A stretch of DNA of 64,000 nucleotides, from positions 102,750,772 to 102,814,771 of the forward strand of contig JBCNJP010000007.1 of assembly GCA_039602395.1 (NCBI GenBank), in the 5' to 3' direction. Shown in pieces: positions 44,583 to 54,893 of the stretch. This DNA is from Deinandra increscens subsp. villosa (lineage: Eukaryota > Streptophyta > Magnoliopsida > Asterales > Asteraceae). The position numbers and the translations under genes were made by a program. The notes beneath the pieces were generated by a model. It saw only the letters and a program-made list of their open reading frames with translations. It was not told the DNA's origin and ran no database searches. The stretch's first letter is position 1. Each line of letters starts with the position of its first letter.

Positions 44583-45150
44583 TCAAGCCAAACAGATAAA
44601 TCGCGAGGAAGCAAAATCTCCGGCCCTACTAAAGCGAGCCAAACACAAACCAATCTCCAAACTTTCCTTGTGATGTTGCAATAGCCCAATATATGGCCAC
44701 ATCACAAACAGACATATAATAATCGGAACATCTATGCCTTTCACGCATAAATTACTCCTCGTAGGCAAACGATCTAAAATCACTCTCCACATGAAATTGT
44801 TGACTTTTTTCAAAACCTTCACATTCCATATAGTTTTCAAACCAATACTCGGTAAGGACTTCCTTTCAATCGCCTTCCTAACTCATTTCACCAGGAACTC
44901 AACTTGACCCTCAAATCTCACTTCCAAGAATCGAGACCACGCACCCAACTCTTCGATTTAATAAGCATAAAAAGTCTATGTAATTGAACCTCCTCAATTC
45001 CACCTCTAATATTCCTTCTCCAATCCCAACTCCAACATTCACCACTCCTATGATCTGTCACCCGACAGTTCTTGTTATTTTCAAGCACGTAAAGTCTAGG
45101 CAATTTAATAAAAAGTGGATCCTCATCCACCCAAACATCCTGCCAACCTT
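44583..45150 (-). pseudogene. LINE (non-LTR) reverse transcriptase relic
   Basis: Two minus-strand frames, 44918-45130 then 44583-44840, carry the C-terminal part of plant LINE ORF2. The first reads DEDPLFIKLPRLYVLENNKN and WSWDWRRNIRGGIEEVQL; the second reads VLKKVNNFMWRVILDRLPTR followed by NLCVKGIDVP, the start of the zf-RVT domain, before degenerating. These blocks are in the normal order but in different frames with stops between, so it is dead. No poly-A tail or target duplication was identified. Confidence 0.75.
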
Positions 45151-45412
45151 TAAAAGATTCAATCTAATCCAATAAACAGGAAGAATTGGCCCTAGAATAG
45201 TCAAAGAATGATAAGATTGCGCTTCAATAGTAATTCATGGCTAGCCTTACACTAACATTGTGTTCCCAAGTTATTTTAGTAGAAAGAAATGAAATGACTT
45301 GGAAGGAATCAGAAAGAAACTGAAAAATATACGTGTTCCCTTTTAAAAGGAGGAAATGGATGGAAGTAGAAAGAAAATCTTTAATTATTTTCCCTTGTAA
45401 CTTTACTTCCAA

Positions 45413-45490
45413 AATGGAAGGAAATAGAAGGAAATAAAAGAAAATGAAAGGAAATAGAAGGTAATAAAAGAAAATGAAAGGAAATAAAAT
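45413..45490. repeat. GGAAATAGAA / AAAGAAAATGA simple repeat
   Basis: Imperfect tandem units of about 10-35 bp, purine-rich on the plus strand. Confidence 0.8.
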
Positions 45491-47295
45491 TGTTCTCTTT
45501 TGTTTTCTTCTCTTTCAATTAGAGATGTAAGTTAATGTTTTGAATAACACAAACACACAAAGTGTTAAAAAGAAACCAGTGGGATCTAACCCAACTATTT
45601 TGTAAAACCTCACGAAAGTAAATTGCAATTTACTCTACACAATATTTTTGAATATTGGGTAATCTAAAATATCCAGGATTTCTTTAAAATATTATCCAAA
45701 TCTGAAAATTCATAATTTCGGGTTTTTTCATTCAAATATTCGGATTAGAATCCTTTTGCACGACTTGCAGATTAATGTCATTTAGGTCTTAAATTTTAGC
45801 CTATTGTATATATATACAATAGAGAGTTCGACTTATGCTTTCGTGCCATTCGGATCCGGATCCGGATCTGGATCTACCCATGTTCAACCCAGGTGTGTTT
45901 TACACGCCTTGCTCTCTCTCTCTCTCTTAACCTCACATAATCTCAGAGTCCATATCTTCTCTCTCTCTAACTTTACTCTTCGGCTACTCAAGCTTATTGT
46001 TTCAATCGGAGCTCTTTGACGATGAGGTTTTTCATTGGCTTTGATACGTGTTCCTATCTCATATATTTGATATTTATCTTCCATCTTTCTCAGGAACCGG
46101 TGTGCCGCTGATTGTGGTTAGGGTTTGGATCTCTCTTGAAGTTCTATTGTCGTTTTCTCTGGTCTTTGAGCTTTACCCACAACGATGTTTCTTCCTCTCT
46201 CTACGAATACTCTCTTTCAGAGAGACCGCCATGGCTAAAGCTTATATCGTCGTAGCTCCGGACACGTAGAAGCCACGATACAGTTGCTCCGGTCACGTTG
46301 TAGCAGCGACGTTTTCTTTATTCTATCAGAGATTCATTCGATTTTGTCACGCTCAGGCGACGAGGTTTTCTTCCTATTCCGTTCTTTAACATTTGTCGGT
46401 GACCGGTATAGATTGCGATGGCTTTTAGTTGTGCCGCCGACTGACAAGGTCGATGCTCCGCCTCCGATGGCGAGTGGCTTTCCGGTGTGCCGCTGATTAT
46501 GTTTCGTATTGCTATTGTGATAGAAATTGCTACAGCTTCGATTCACCTTAATTATGTAACTTTGATGTCGTCTCTCATTGATTTTAATTATTTTTCTGTA
46601 GATGCAAAGAAAGGGGATATTACGAACAATCAATTGACGACGACTGGGGTGGGGTATATAATCGCAGACGAAGGGAACGAAAACCCACTTTGCATCTTCG
46701 CATTGCAGAGTGCAGAGAGTAGGTAAGAAATCTTGGATGATTTTGACTTCGTTGAATTTTAATTTTTATTTTATGATGCGTTTGGTTATTGGCTTATTGC
46801 ATGTGTTCCGTTTATTTCTTCTTAGGGGTTTTTGTTCCTACAACTATTGATGCTTGATATATCTTTGCTACCTCATGTATATTACTCTATTTTTGGCTTA
46901 AAAAGTGCACGTTGTTTGTTCGTAGTCTGTTTGGCGAGGCTGCTATTAAGGTAACTACCATTCTTTCATTTTTCTATGTTTGTTGTTCAAAAGAATTTCA
47001 TATGCTCCAGCTTTAAATGTAGAACAGTTGCTTGGGTGTGTTTTTTGGCATTGATGTTTTATCTTCGTTTGCTCCTTGATGTGCATATACTTAGGTTTGC
47101 ATATATATTATGCATGTTATTAGTTGGTAGTGTGTTTGGGGAGCTGCTGTTAAGGTAATTAATAGTTTATCGATCCAGCAACTTACATGTCCCTCTCTCA
47201 GCCTGTTGACATTATATTGCTCCTGTATCGCGTGATGATTATAGATATTATATTACACAACTCCTATCTGCACAAAAGTTTCTTCAAAGGTATTG
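45491..47295. other. Region left of the Tork Copia insertion; possible transcribed or Helitron-carried DNA
   Basis: It contains CT-rich leader-like DNA (45910-45970), short frames (46048-46269, 46284-46496, 46487-46726) with no known domain, and two similar GAGGCTGCTATTAAGGTAAC / GGAGCTGCTGTTAAGGTAAT segments (46934-46954, 47139-47159) that look like duplicated exon-intron borders. TCGGAGCTCTTTGACGATGA at 46008 recurs at 52676 on the other side of the Copia insertion. I do not recognise a protein. Confidence 0.35.
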
Positions 47296-47300
47296 GTTAG

Positions 47301-47579
47301 TGTTAAGTCAATTCAGAAAGTTATATTGGTTTTACTAATCTACAGGGACTGATGTTGTCTGATTAAGAAGTGTAGGGACTAGATATGACAAGTCTCTTAA
47401 TTGTTTGTTAAGAGTTTGTTAATAGCCGTTTTATTACTGTTTTGTGAGCTAGGTTATAAATAGGTAATCGGTGAGAATGTAGCTTCAGTTCTTCATCTTG
47501 TAATCTTGAGTTTTCAATTCAATAAAAGTTTGGCTTGATTTCAGTTTTATCATTTTGATTTTGCGTTTAATTCTTCACA
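47301..47579 (+). repeat. 5' LTR of the Tork-like element
   Basis: 279 bp, TGTTAAGTC...TTCTTCACA. A TATA-like GGTTATAAATAGG lies near 47454-47465 and AATAAAAG near 47521, giving the usual promoter and polyadenylation signals. Confidence 0.95.
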
Positions 47580-47581
47580 AT

Positions 47582-47593
47582 TGGTATCAGAGC
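47582..47593 (+). other. Primer-binding site (tRNA-iMet type)
   Basis: TGGTATCAGAGC, 2 bp after the 5' LTR. Confidence 0.92.
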
Positions 47594-47709
47594 CACCGAT
47601 CGGCTCCGGAAACTTCAACTAGTGTCTGTTTCGATGAATTTGATGTACCGATCGTTCGTAACATCAAATTGAGGGTTTCTTTCCTCTCGTCTGTGTTCAA
47701 TTTGAAGAA

Positions 47710-50700
47710 ATGGTGACTGGCAAGATTGCAATCGAGAAATTTGACGGTCAGAATGACTTCAGCCTGTGGAGACTGAAGATGCGAGCATTTCTAGTGTATC
47801 AAGGGACATCAGATGCATTGGGAGGAGAACCAGGGCGGCCCGAAGGAATCTCCGATGATGATTGGCAACAAATGCTCGATAAGGCTCATAGTTCAATTGT
47901 TTTGAGTCTGGGTGATCGAGTATTGAGGGAGGTTTCGAAGGAGCAAACTGCAGCTGCAGTATGGGTGAAATTAGAGAGTTTGTACATGACAAAATCTCTT
48001 TCTAACAGACTTTATTTGAAGAAGAAGCTGTACACGTTTCAGGTAAATCCTGGAAAGAACATAAGTGAAGTGTCTGATGAGTTTAATAAGATCATCATTG
48101 ATCTTGAGAACATTGAAGTGGAAATTGATGATGAGGATCAAGCCATATTGTTTCTTGCAGCCTTACCTCCAAGTTATGAGAATTTTGTGGATACCCTAAT
48201 GTATGGTAGAGAAACCTTGTCGATGGAGGATGTTCTGGCAGCATTAAAATCAAGGGAATTGAAAAAGAAAACAGAAGAGGTAAAAGAAGATGGGAGTGAA
48301 GGACTCTTTGTGAGAGGTAGATCAGAAAAGAGGACATTCAAGAACAAGGGGAGTAGTAGGTCTAAATCTAAGACTCAGAAGATCTTGAAGTGTTTTGTAT
48401 GCGGGTCTGAAAAGCATTTCAAAAGAGATTGTCCAGAATGGAAAAAGAAAAGACAAGATAAAAGTTATAAGAAGAATGTGCATTATAACACTGATCAAGA
48501 AGAGTCAGAAGGATATGAATCTTCTGATGTGTTAGTAGTAGACACCATCAGGAATGAGGATTCATGGATATTGGATTCAGGCTGTTCTTTCCATATGACC
48601 CCGAAAAAGGCATATTTTAAGACTTTGAAATTGGAGGATAAAGGTACTGTCAAGTTAGGGGATGACAGGGAGTGTAGAGTCAAAGGTGTTGGTCAGATTC
48701 AACTTGATCTTGCTAATGGGTCAGCCATTTTACTTGAAGATGTCAGGTATGTTCCCAATTTAACTAGGAACTTAATATCATTAGGCACTTTTGAGGATAA
48801 TGGATGTTGTGTTAATCTTAGAAATGGTAAGGCTAAGGTGATCAAGGGTTCATTGGTCTGGTTAACAGGAACTAGGGGTAGAAATAACATCTATATTCTT
48901 GATGGTAAGGTGCAGGGTGAATCAAATGTTACTCTAGGTTCTAGTGAAACTGATAAGTCTGTGGTTTGGCATAATAGATTAGGACACATAAGTGAAAAAG
49001 GTCTTAGTGAATTATGTAAACAGGGAGTTTTAGGAGAACTTGATAGGGTAAATTTAGATTTCTGTGAGCACTGTGTTTTAGGGAAAGCCCATAGAGTTAA
49101 GTTTCAGAGAAGCAGTCATAAATCAAAGGAAATACTAGATTATGTTCATTCTGATTTGTGGGGACCTGCTAGGACTTTAACTCTAGGTGGAGCAAGTTAT
49201 TTTTTATCTTTAGTTGATGATCACTCTAGAAGAGTTTGGGTTTATCCCCTTAAACATAAGAATGATGCATATGGAAAGTTTAAGGAATGGGTGGCTATGG
49301 TAGAGAATCAAACCAATAAGAAGGTTAAGAAACTTAGAACTGATAATGGTCTAGAGTTCTGTAATGAGATGTTCAATCAGTATTGCAGTAGTAAAGGCAT
49401 AGTTAGGCACCTTACTATTCCAGGAACCCCTCAACAAAATGGTCTTGTTGAGAGGATGAATAGAACTTTGATGGATAAGGTTAGGTGTATGTTGCTAAGT
49501 TCTGGGTTACCAAAGAAATTTTGGGGGGAGGCAGTTGATACTGCTGCATATTTGGTTAATAGGAGCCCATCATCTGCTATAGGTATGAAGAGCCCTATGG
49601 AAGTATGGACTGGATATAAGCCTGATTATAGTAATTTGAAAGTATTTGGGTCATTAGTGTTTGCTCATGTTAAGCAAGGCAAATTAGATGCTAGAGCTGT
49701 GAAGTGTGTGTTTTTGGGATATCCATCAGGGGTTAAGGGATTTAAACTATGGAGGCTTGAAGGGGATAGACAGAAGGTGATCATTAGTAGGGATATTACT
49801 TGTAGGGAAGGTGTGTTTTACAAAGATATTGTAGGTGACCCTAAGGTGTCTCAAGTTCAAGGTTTAGATAGTGATATTAGAGTTCAGAGTGAGGTGGAGT
49901 TGGGCCATGATGTAATGTCTAGTCCTAAGGAACCCACAATTGAAACTGATCCCACAGGCAGTAATGACCATAATACCCCTGAGCAAGGATCTCATGTGCA
50001 GCATAGTCATACCAGTAATCATGGTCATTCTGATTCAGAGAATGAAACACATTCTAGTCCTAAGAGTATTAGTAATTTCCAATTGGCTAGGGATAGGGTC
50101 AGGAGAACTGTTGTTAAGCCTTTAAGGTATAGGACTCAAGAAGACATTTCAGCTTTTGCTTTTGCAGCTGCTGAAATGGAAAGTATTCATGAACCTCTGT
50201 CATTTGAAGATGCCATAAGTTCTGATGACAAAGAGGAGTGGATGAAAGCTATGGTTGAAGAGATTGAGTCATTAAAGGTGAATAACACTTGGGTTCTAGT
50301 TAACAAGCCAGCAAATGTGAAAGTTATATCTTGTAAGTGGTTGTATAAGCTGAAAGAAGGTATAAATGGTGGGAAGCCTAGGTTTAAAGCTAGGTTAGTG
50401 GCTAAAGGATACACTCAAAAGGCTGGTATAGATTACCAGGAGATATTTTCACCTGTGGTGAAACATACTTCAATTAGAGTGATGCTATCTTTAGTTGCTG
50501 TTCAGGACTTAGAATTAGTTCAGTTAGATGTAAAAACTGCATTTTTACATGGGAACTTAGATGAGGAGATTTATATAGATCAGCCTAAGGGATTCATTGA
50601 GGTGGGTAAGGAGAATTGTGTATGCAAATTGCAAAGGTCTTTATATGGACTTAAACAAAGTCCCAGGCAGTGGTATAAGAGGTTTAATGATCATATCATT

Positions 50701-51753
50701 AATATAGGATTTGTTAGAAGTGAATATGATGCTTGTGTTTATTTTTGGGATTATAGCCCTGAGTGCAGAGTCTATCTTCTTTTGTATGTTGATGATATGC
50801 TAATAGCAGGAAAGGATATAGGAGTAATTCAGAAAATTATCAGCATGCTAGGCCAAGAATTTGATATGAAGGAATTAGGTAATGCCAAGAAGATTATAGG
50901 CATGGAGATTGAAAGGGACAGGGCTAATAGGGTCTTAAAGTTGTCTCAAGGGTCATATATAAGAAAGGTTTTGAAATCCTATGGAATGGAAGGCTGTAAG
51001 CCAGTTAAGACCTCATTTGCTTCACATTTTAAGTTGTCCTCTAAAGATAGTCCTATGACTGATGATGAGTTTAAGGAAATGGAAAAGGTGCCTTATGCTC
51101 AAGTGGTTGGAAGTTTAATGTTCCTTATGGTGTGTACACGACCAGACATTAGTTTTGGGGTAAGTGTTGTTAGTAGATTCTTATCTAACCCAGGAAAGGA
51201 GCATTGGAAGGCTGTCAAATGGATACTCAGATATTTGGCAGGTACCAAAGATAAAGGTGTTTGGTTTGGTGATGGGAAGATAGGAACTGACAAGATAGTT
51301 GGTTTTGTTGATTCTGATTTTGCAAAGGACTTGGATAAATTCAGATCAATGACTGGTTATGTGTTCTTACTGTTTGGTAGTTTGGTAAGTTGGAAAGCTA
51401 CTCTGCAAGGGGTAGTGGCTTTATCAAGCACCGAGGCTGAATATATGGCGTTAACAGAAGCAGTGAAAGAAGCTTTGTGGTTGACTGGGTTTATTAAAGA
51501 GTTGGAAGTTAGTATTGGTGAAACCTATGTCTATTGTGATAACCAGGGTGCAATAGCTCTTTCGAAGAATGGAGTATTCCATGAAAGAACTAAGCACATT
51601 AATGTGAGATATCACTTCATCAGGGAGGTGATTAATAATCAGCAGTTAGTGGTAGAGTATGTAAACACAAATAAGAATTGTGCTGATGTGTTTACTAAGT
51701 CTTTGCCTACTTCAAAGTTTCTTGGTCATCTCAAGACAATGGGAATTGGCTAA
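47710..51753 (+). CDS. Copia gag-pol polyprotein (Tork-like), intact
   Basis: A single 1,347-aa frame begins MVTGKIAIEKFDGQNDFSLW 130 bp after the 5' LTR. Domains in order: gag of the UBN2 type with SLYMTKSLSNRLYLKKKLY; zinc knuckle CFVCGSEKHFKRDC near 227; protease SWILDSGCSFHMTP near 285; pre-integrase WHNRLGHISEKGL and CVLGKAHRVKF; integrase HSDLWGPA, TDNGLEFCN and GTPQQNGLVERMNRT; reverse transcriptase ARLVAKGYTQKAGIDY and YVDDMLIAGKD near 1025; RNase H SSTEAEYMAL, CDNQGAIALSKN and CADVFTKSLPTSKF at the end. The gag N-terminus and overall layout resemble Tork/Tnt1-type elements. No stop, shift or missing catalytic residue is visible. Confidence 0.96.
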   Translation: MVTGKIAIEKFDGQNDFSLWRLKMRAFLVYQGTSDALGGEPGRPEGISDDDWQQMLDKAHSSIVLSLGDRVLREVSKEQTAAAVWVKLESLYMTKSLSNRLYLKKKLYTFQVNPGKNISEVSDEFNKIIIDLENIEVEIDDEDQAILFLAALPPSYENFVDTLMYGRETLSMEDVLAALKSRELKKKTEEVKEDGSEGLFVRGRSEKRTFKNKGSSRSKSKTQKILKCFVCGSEKHFKRDCPEWKKKRQDKSYKKNVHYNTDQEESEGYESSDVLVVDTIRNEDSWILDSGCSFHMTPKKAYFKTLKLEDKGTVKLGDDRECRVKGVGQIQLDLANGSAILLEDVRYVPNLTRNLISLGTFEDNGCCVNLRNGKAKVIKGSLVWLTGTRGRNNIYILDGKVQGESNVTLGSSETDKSVVWHNRLGHISEKGLSELCKQGVLGELDRVNLDFCEHCVLGKAHRVKFQRSSHKSKEILDYVHSDLWGPARTLTLGGASYFLSLVDDHSRRVWVYPLKHKNDAYGKFKEWVAMVENQTNKKVKKLRTDNGLEFCNEMFNQYCSSKGIVRHLTIPGTPQQNGLVERMNRTLMDKVRCMLLSSGLPKKFWGEAVDTAAYLVNRSPSSAIGMKSPMEVWTGYKPDYSNLKVFGSLVFAHVKQGKLDARAVKCVFLGYPSGVKGFKLWRLEGDRQKVIISRDITCREGVFYKDIVGDPKVSQVQGLDSDIRVQSEVELGHDVMSSPKEPTIETDPTGSNDHNTPEQGSHVQHSHTSNHGHSDSENETHSSPKSISNFQLARDRVRRTVVKPLRYRTQEDISAFAFAAAEMESIHEPLSFEDAISSDDKEEWMKAMVEEIESLKVNNTWVLVNKPANVKVISCKWLYKLKEGINGGKPRFKARLVAKGYTQKAGIDYQEIFSPVVKHTSIRVMLSLVAVQDLELVQLDVKTAFLHGNLDEEIYIDQPKGFIEVGKENCVCKLQRSLYGLKQSPRQWYKRFNDHIINIGFVRSEYDACVYFWDYSPECRVYLLLYVDDMLIAGKDIGVIQKIISMLGQEFDMKELGNAKKIIGMEIERDRANRVLKLSQGSYIRKVLKSYGMEGCKPVKTSFASHFKLSSKDSPMTDDEFKEMEKVPYAQVVGSLMFLMVCTRPDISFGVSVVSRFLSNPGKEHWKAVKWILRYLAGTKDKGVWFGDGKIGTDKIVGFVDSDFAKDLDKFRSMTGYVFLLFGSLVSWKATLQGVVALSSTEAEYMALTEAVKEALWLTGFIKELEVSIGETYVYCDNQGAIALSKNGVFHERTKHINVRYHFIREVINNQQLVVEYVNTNKNCADVFTKSLPTSKFLGHLKTMGIG

Positions 51754-51913
51754 CTAGCAGTTTGCTAAGGTTGAGTTAATGATGCAGTAACATTGAGATA
51801 CATCATGGTATTCAAGACCATGGTCCTCTGTTATCAGATGATATTGAGGTGTTGCTGTGTTCATTATTTTCTCACTTAGTTGCTATTCAACTTTCTTCTT
51901 GAAGGTGGAGAGT

Positions 51914-52192
51914 TGTTAAGTCAATTCAGAAAGTTATATTGGTTTTACTAATCTACAGGGACTGATGTTGTCTGATTAAGAAGTGTAGGGACTAGATATG
52001 ACAAGTCTCTTAATTGTTTGTTAAGAGTTTGTTAATAGCCGTTTTATTACTGTTTTGTGAGCTAGGTTATAAATAGGTAATCGGTGAGAATGTAGCTTCA
52101 GTTCTTCATCTTGTAATCTTGAGTTTTCAATTCAATAAAAGTTTGGCTTGATTTCAGTTTTATCATTTTGATTTTGCGTTTAATTCTTCACA
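51914..52192 (+). repeat. 3' LTR of the Tork-like element
   Basis: 279 bp, no difference from the 5' LTR noticed. Confidence 0.95.
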
Positions 52193-52197
52193 GTTAG

Positions 52198-53199
52198 TGT
52201 AACAATCGAGCTCAAGAAAGACAACAACTATGATTGATTTTGCTTAGAAAAAACAAAATTGAAAAGCATTATCTTTATGGATGTTCTCAAATTTGTAATC
52301 TTATTATGGTTGATTGGTTTGCTCTTTTAAATTATGTTGCCTGTGCTTTGTTATTTTTGGCAATATTTTAGGTATGGTTGTGTCTTTTGGAAGTGTTTTG
52401 GTTGGTGTCTTTTGGATTATGCTTATATTGTTGAAGTAAAATGTTGTGCATCCTTTAAGTGAGCTATTGAAAAAAATGTCATGATTTTTAACTAATGTGC
52501 AATGTAAATGTAACCTTTTTATATGTTATTACAGCTGCTTATATTGAGTTATTACAGCTGCATGCATCTGATATATTATGTGTTGTGTGGTTTCTTTTGG
52601 TTCGTGTGCAAGTGATATCAGTGTTAGTCCAATGTAATCCCCACTATTCAACCCTAACTATATTTTTACTGTAGGAGCTCTTTGACGGTGAAGCTTCTCA
52701 TTTGGAATGAGGCATTTGGGCCTTAGATTTCAACAATTAGGGCTATGATGATTTCTATCATTTTTCTCCGCTCTTGGCAGAGAGGTTGTGGTGAGCGGGA
52801 GGCGAGAGGCATTCGTTTATTGCAGCCCTCATCACGACCCATGCCAATGTTCTAATGAATAAGTAAACTATAAGCCTATTGTCTTCCAGGGGACAAAAAG
52901 CTAAGGCCCACACAAGTTGAATTCTTAACTCTTCTAATCTGGAATTTCAGTGTAAAATTTTAAGCGGTTTATGTTGGATACGGTTTATGCTTTTCCGCCT
53001 ACAAATTTTTATCTAAAAGATTCATATCCTCTCGATTTGGGGTTTCTAACTGCTTCTATGTATCTGCTAGGTTTTTTTTATTTACTTTATGGGTTTGATA
53101 AAAGTTACAAAAGAAGAGGGAAGATCGAAGCTGCGATGCTGGTGTTGGCAAAGGTTGTAAGTGGCAACCGGTTGCTTCCCGGTGAAGATAAGTAACAAA
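52198..53199. other. Region right of the Tork Copia insertion
   Basis: T-rich DNA with one small frame (52971-53195) of no known family: a possible single membrane segment followed by basic residues. GGAGCTCTTTGACGGTGA at 52676 duplicates the sequence at 46010. I cannot say whether the small frame is real. Confidence 0.3.
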
Positions 53200-53560
53200 T
53201 CTCCGTTGAGCTTGGAAGGCTATGATGATGATATATCTGAGCCTAAATTATAAATCAGAAATGCATAATCTGTTGAGCTTGGAAGGCAATGATGATGATA
53301 TATCTGAGCCTAAGTGTTTCAAAACGAATAATAACCGATGCCTACGATGATGATGTTGCTTTTTTTATGTGTTTGTTAAATGACGATTATATTGTTTTCT
53401 TTTGTGTTGGCTAAATTAGAACTGGATTGTATGTTGAGCTTGGAAGGCAATGATGATCATATATCTGAGCCTAAATATTTCATAACGAAAAAAAATCGAT
53501 GCTTGCGATGATGATGTTGTTTTTTTTTATGTTGGCTAAATGAGAAATGTACTACGAATT
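53200..53560. repeat. Three diverged tandem units
   Basis: GTTGAGCTTGGAAGGC-ATGATGAT-ATATCTGAGCCTAA occurs at about 53204, 53272 and 53431 (core GAGCTTGGAAGGC). The last two also share CGATGATGATGTTG and TTGGCTAAAT. Confidence 0.75.
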
Positions 53561-53775
53561 CTTTTGGGTTCGAATTGTCGTTTAGAATCACCAAAACATT
53601 CTACTCAAGTACAATTACATTCTGATTTTCAAGTGTTTTATCATGCATTTGTTTGGAATTTCTTATAAAAATTTGTGGTAGTTATACTGTTAATTAAGTC
53701 ATCATGGTTGAAGATCTTCTTAAGAAACCGATATCTTCTTTGTTTTATTAACACATTTGTTATACTTTCTTGAGT

Positions 53776-53804
53776 TACCGCATCAACGCGCGGTCGATCT
53801 CTAG
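53776..53804 (+). mobile_element. Helitron-like 3' terminus
   Basis: ACCGC-ATCAACGC-GCGGT forms a short hairpin and is followed 6 bp later by CTAG-T (53801-53805), the Helitron terminal signature. The 5' end could not be found. If it lies left of 47.3 kb, the Tork-like element inserted inside a Helitron. Confidence 0.5.
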
Positions 53805-53889
53805 TTGATAAAAAAACAAAGCCTCTTTATATTTCAAAATAGAAAGGGTTCAAAATCTCACATTACATAGGTAATAATCAAGCAAATTT

Positions 53890-54090
53890 GGTGTAGTGGT
53901 TAAACTCATACCTTGTGATTGAGTCCAGGTTCTAGTCTCACTCACACCATTTTGTGAGATGTTAGCGGACAATGAAGGATTGGATATGTTTTTTATCCGG
54001 AGTCACAAGGAAGGGTTTACGGGCTTGCCCAATTCCCGTCCGATTGTGCAAATGGGGGTGCTCCCGGATTCCCTCACTATAAGGTTCAAA
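53890..54090 (+). mobile_element. tRNA-derived SINE-like sequence
   Basis: GGTGTAGTGGTTAAACTC resembles a pol III A box, and 30 bp later CAGGTTCTAGTCTC resembles a B box. A tRNA-unrelated body rich in GGATTGGAT...CCCGGATTCCCTCAC follows. There is no proper tRNA fold, and no poly-A/T tail or target duplication was found. Confidence 0.5.
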
Positions 54091-54375
54091 TTCAGGACAT
54101 TCAGTAGGTTTAGGATAACAGTCATGATATACCGCTGAACCAAATTGTGATAAAACTTATGAAGGAATAAATTTTACTTTACAAAAGAAGTGATAGATTA
54201 ATTTTTAAAAAAAATATCATCATCAAAGAAAAACCAAAATAACTCGAGAGAGAGTGTTTTCAGGTAAAATAAAACACACAAACTTTCCAAGGAGAGAGAA
54301 ACGAGCGATTGAAACTTTGATTTGCTGCCTGGAACCCTGATAAGCTGAAATTGGTGTAATTCCGATCGTGAAAAG

Positions 54376-54892
54376 GTACGCGATTGCCATTCAAATCCTA
54401 TATTTTCCCATCTATATTCCTTCATCTATCTACACTTGTTAGGGATCTCCAACGCACTTCGATTTCTCCTTCATTATTTCTTCCATTACTTTTTATTTGA
54501 TCTGGTTCTCCGCATCTATATATCGATTAATCGAATTCATCTTCGCGATTGGGGAAACTGTAATTGACGATTCGGAATCACCTTTTCATTTATTGATTTC
54601 TCGTTGATTCGATTCCTGCTAATCTCTCTGGTATGATTACCGCTTGTTTTTTTGGAAATTATGTGTATTTTGGTGCTTTATTTAGCTGTTCCACATGATC
54701 TGATATTCTGATTTAGCTCACGCATAATGAATTCACCTAATTTGTTGTTCTCAAGTTTTTGTTAACACAAATTGGGTGATTTTAAACTTTTTGCTGTCAA
54801 AGTCAAAATGCACAATAACACTTGCACAGTTGATGACTTCATGTTACTTGTATTATCAGTTGTAAAGTTTATTGAGAATTTTTGTTCTGCAG
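54376..54892 (+). other. Likely 5'UTR intron of the RING E3 gene
   Basis: A GT donor after GATCGTGAAAAG (54376) and an acceptor TTCTGCAG at 54892 frame a T-rich 517-bp segment. The ATG follows the acceptor by one base, so the first exon would be wholly untranslated. The donor choice is inferred. Confidence 0.45.
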
Positions 54893-54893
54893 A

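Larger units (their letters stand above)
47301..52192 (+). mobile_element. Young Ty1/copia retrotransposon (Tork-like), 4,892 bp
   Basis: The LTRs 47301-47579 and 51914-52192 are each 279 bp and looked identical on side-by-side reading. The target duplication GTTAG is perfect (47296-47300 and 52193-52197). The primer site TGGTATCAGAGC (47582-47593) matches tRNA-iMet, and the purine tract GAAGGTGGAGAG precedes the 3' LTR. One long polyprotein is intact. Every part needed for autonomous transposition appears to be present. Confidence 0.97.
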
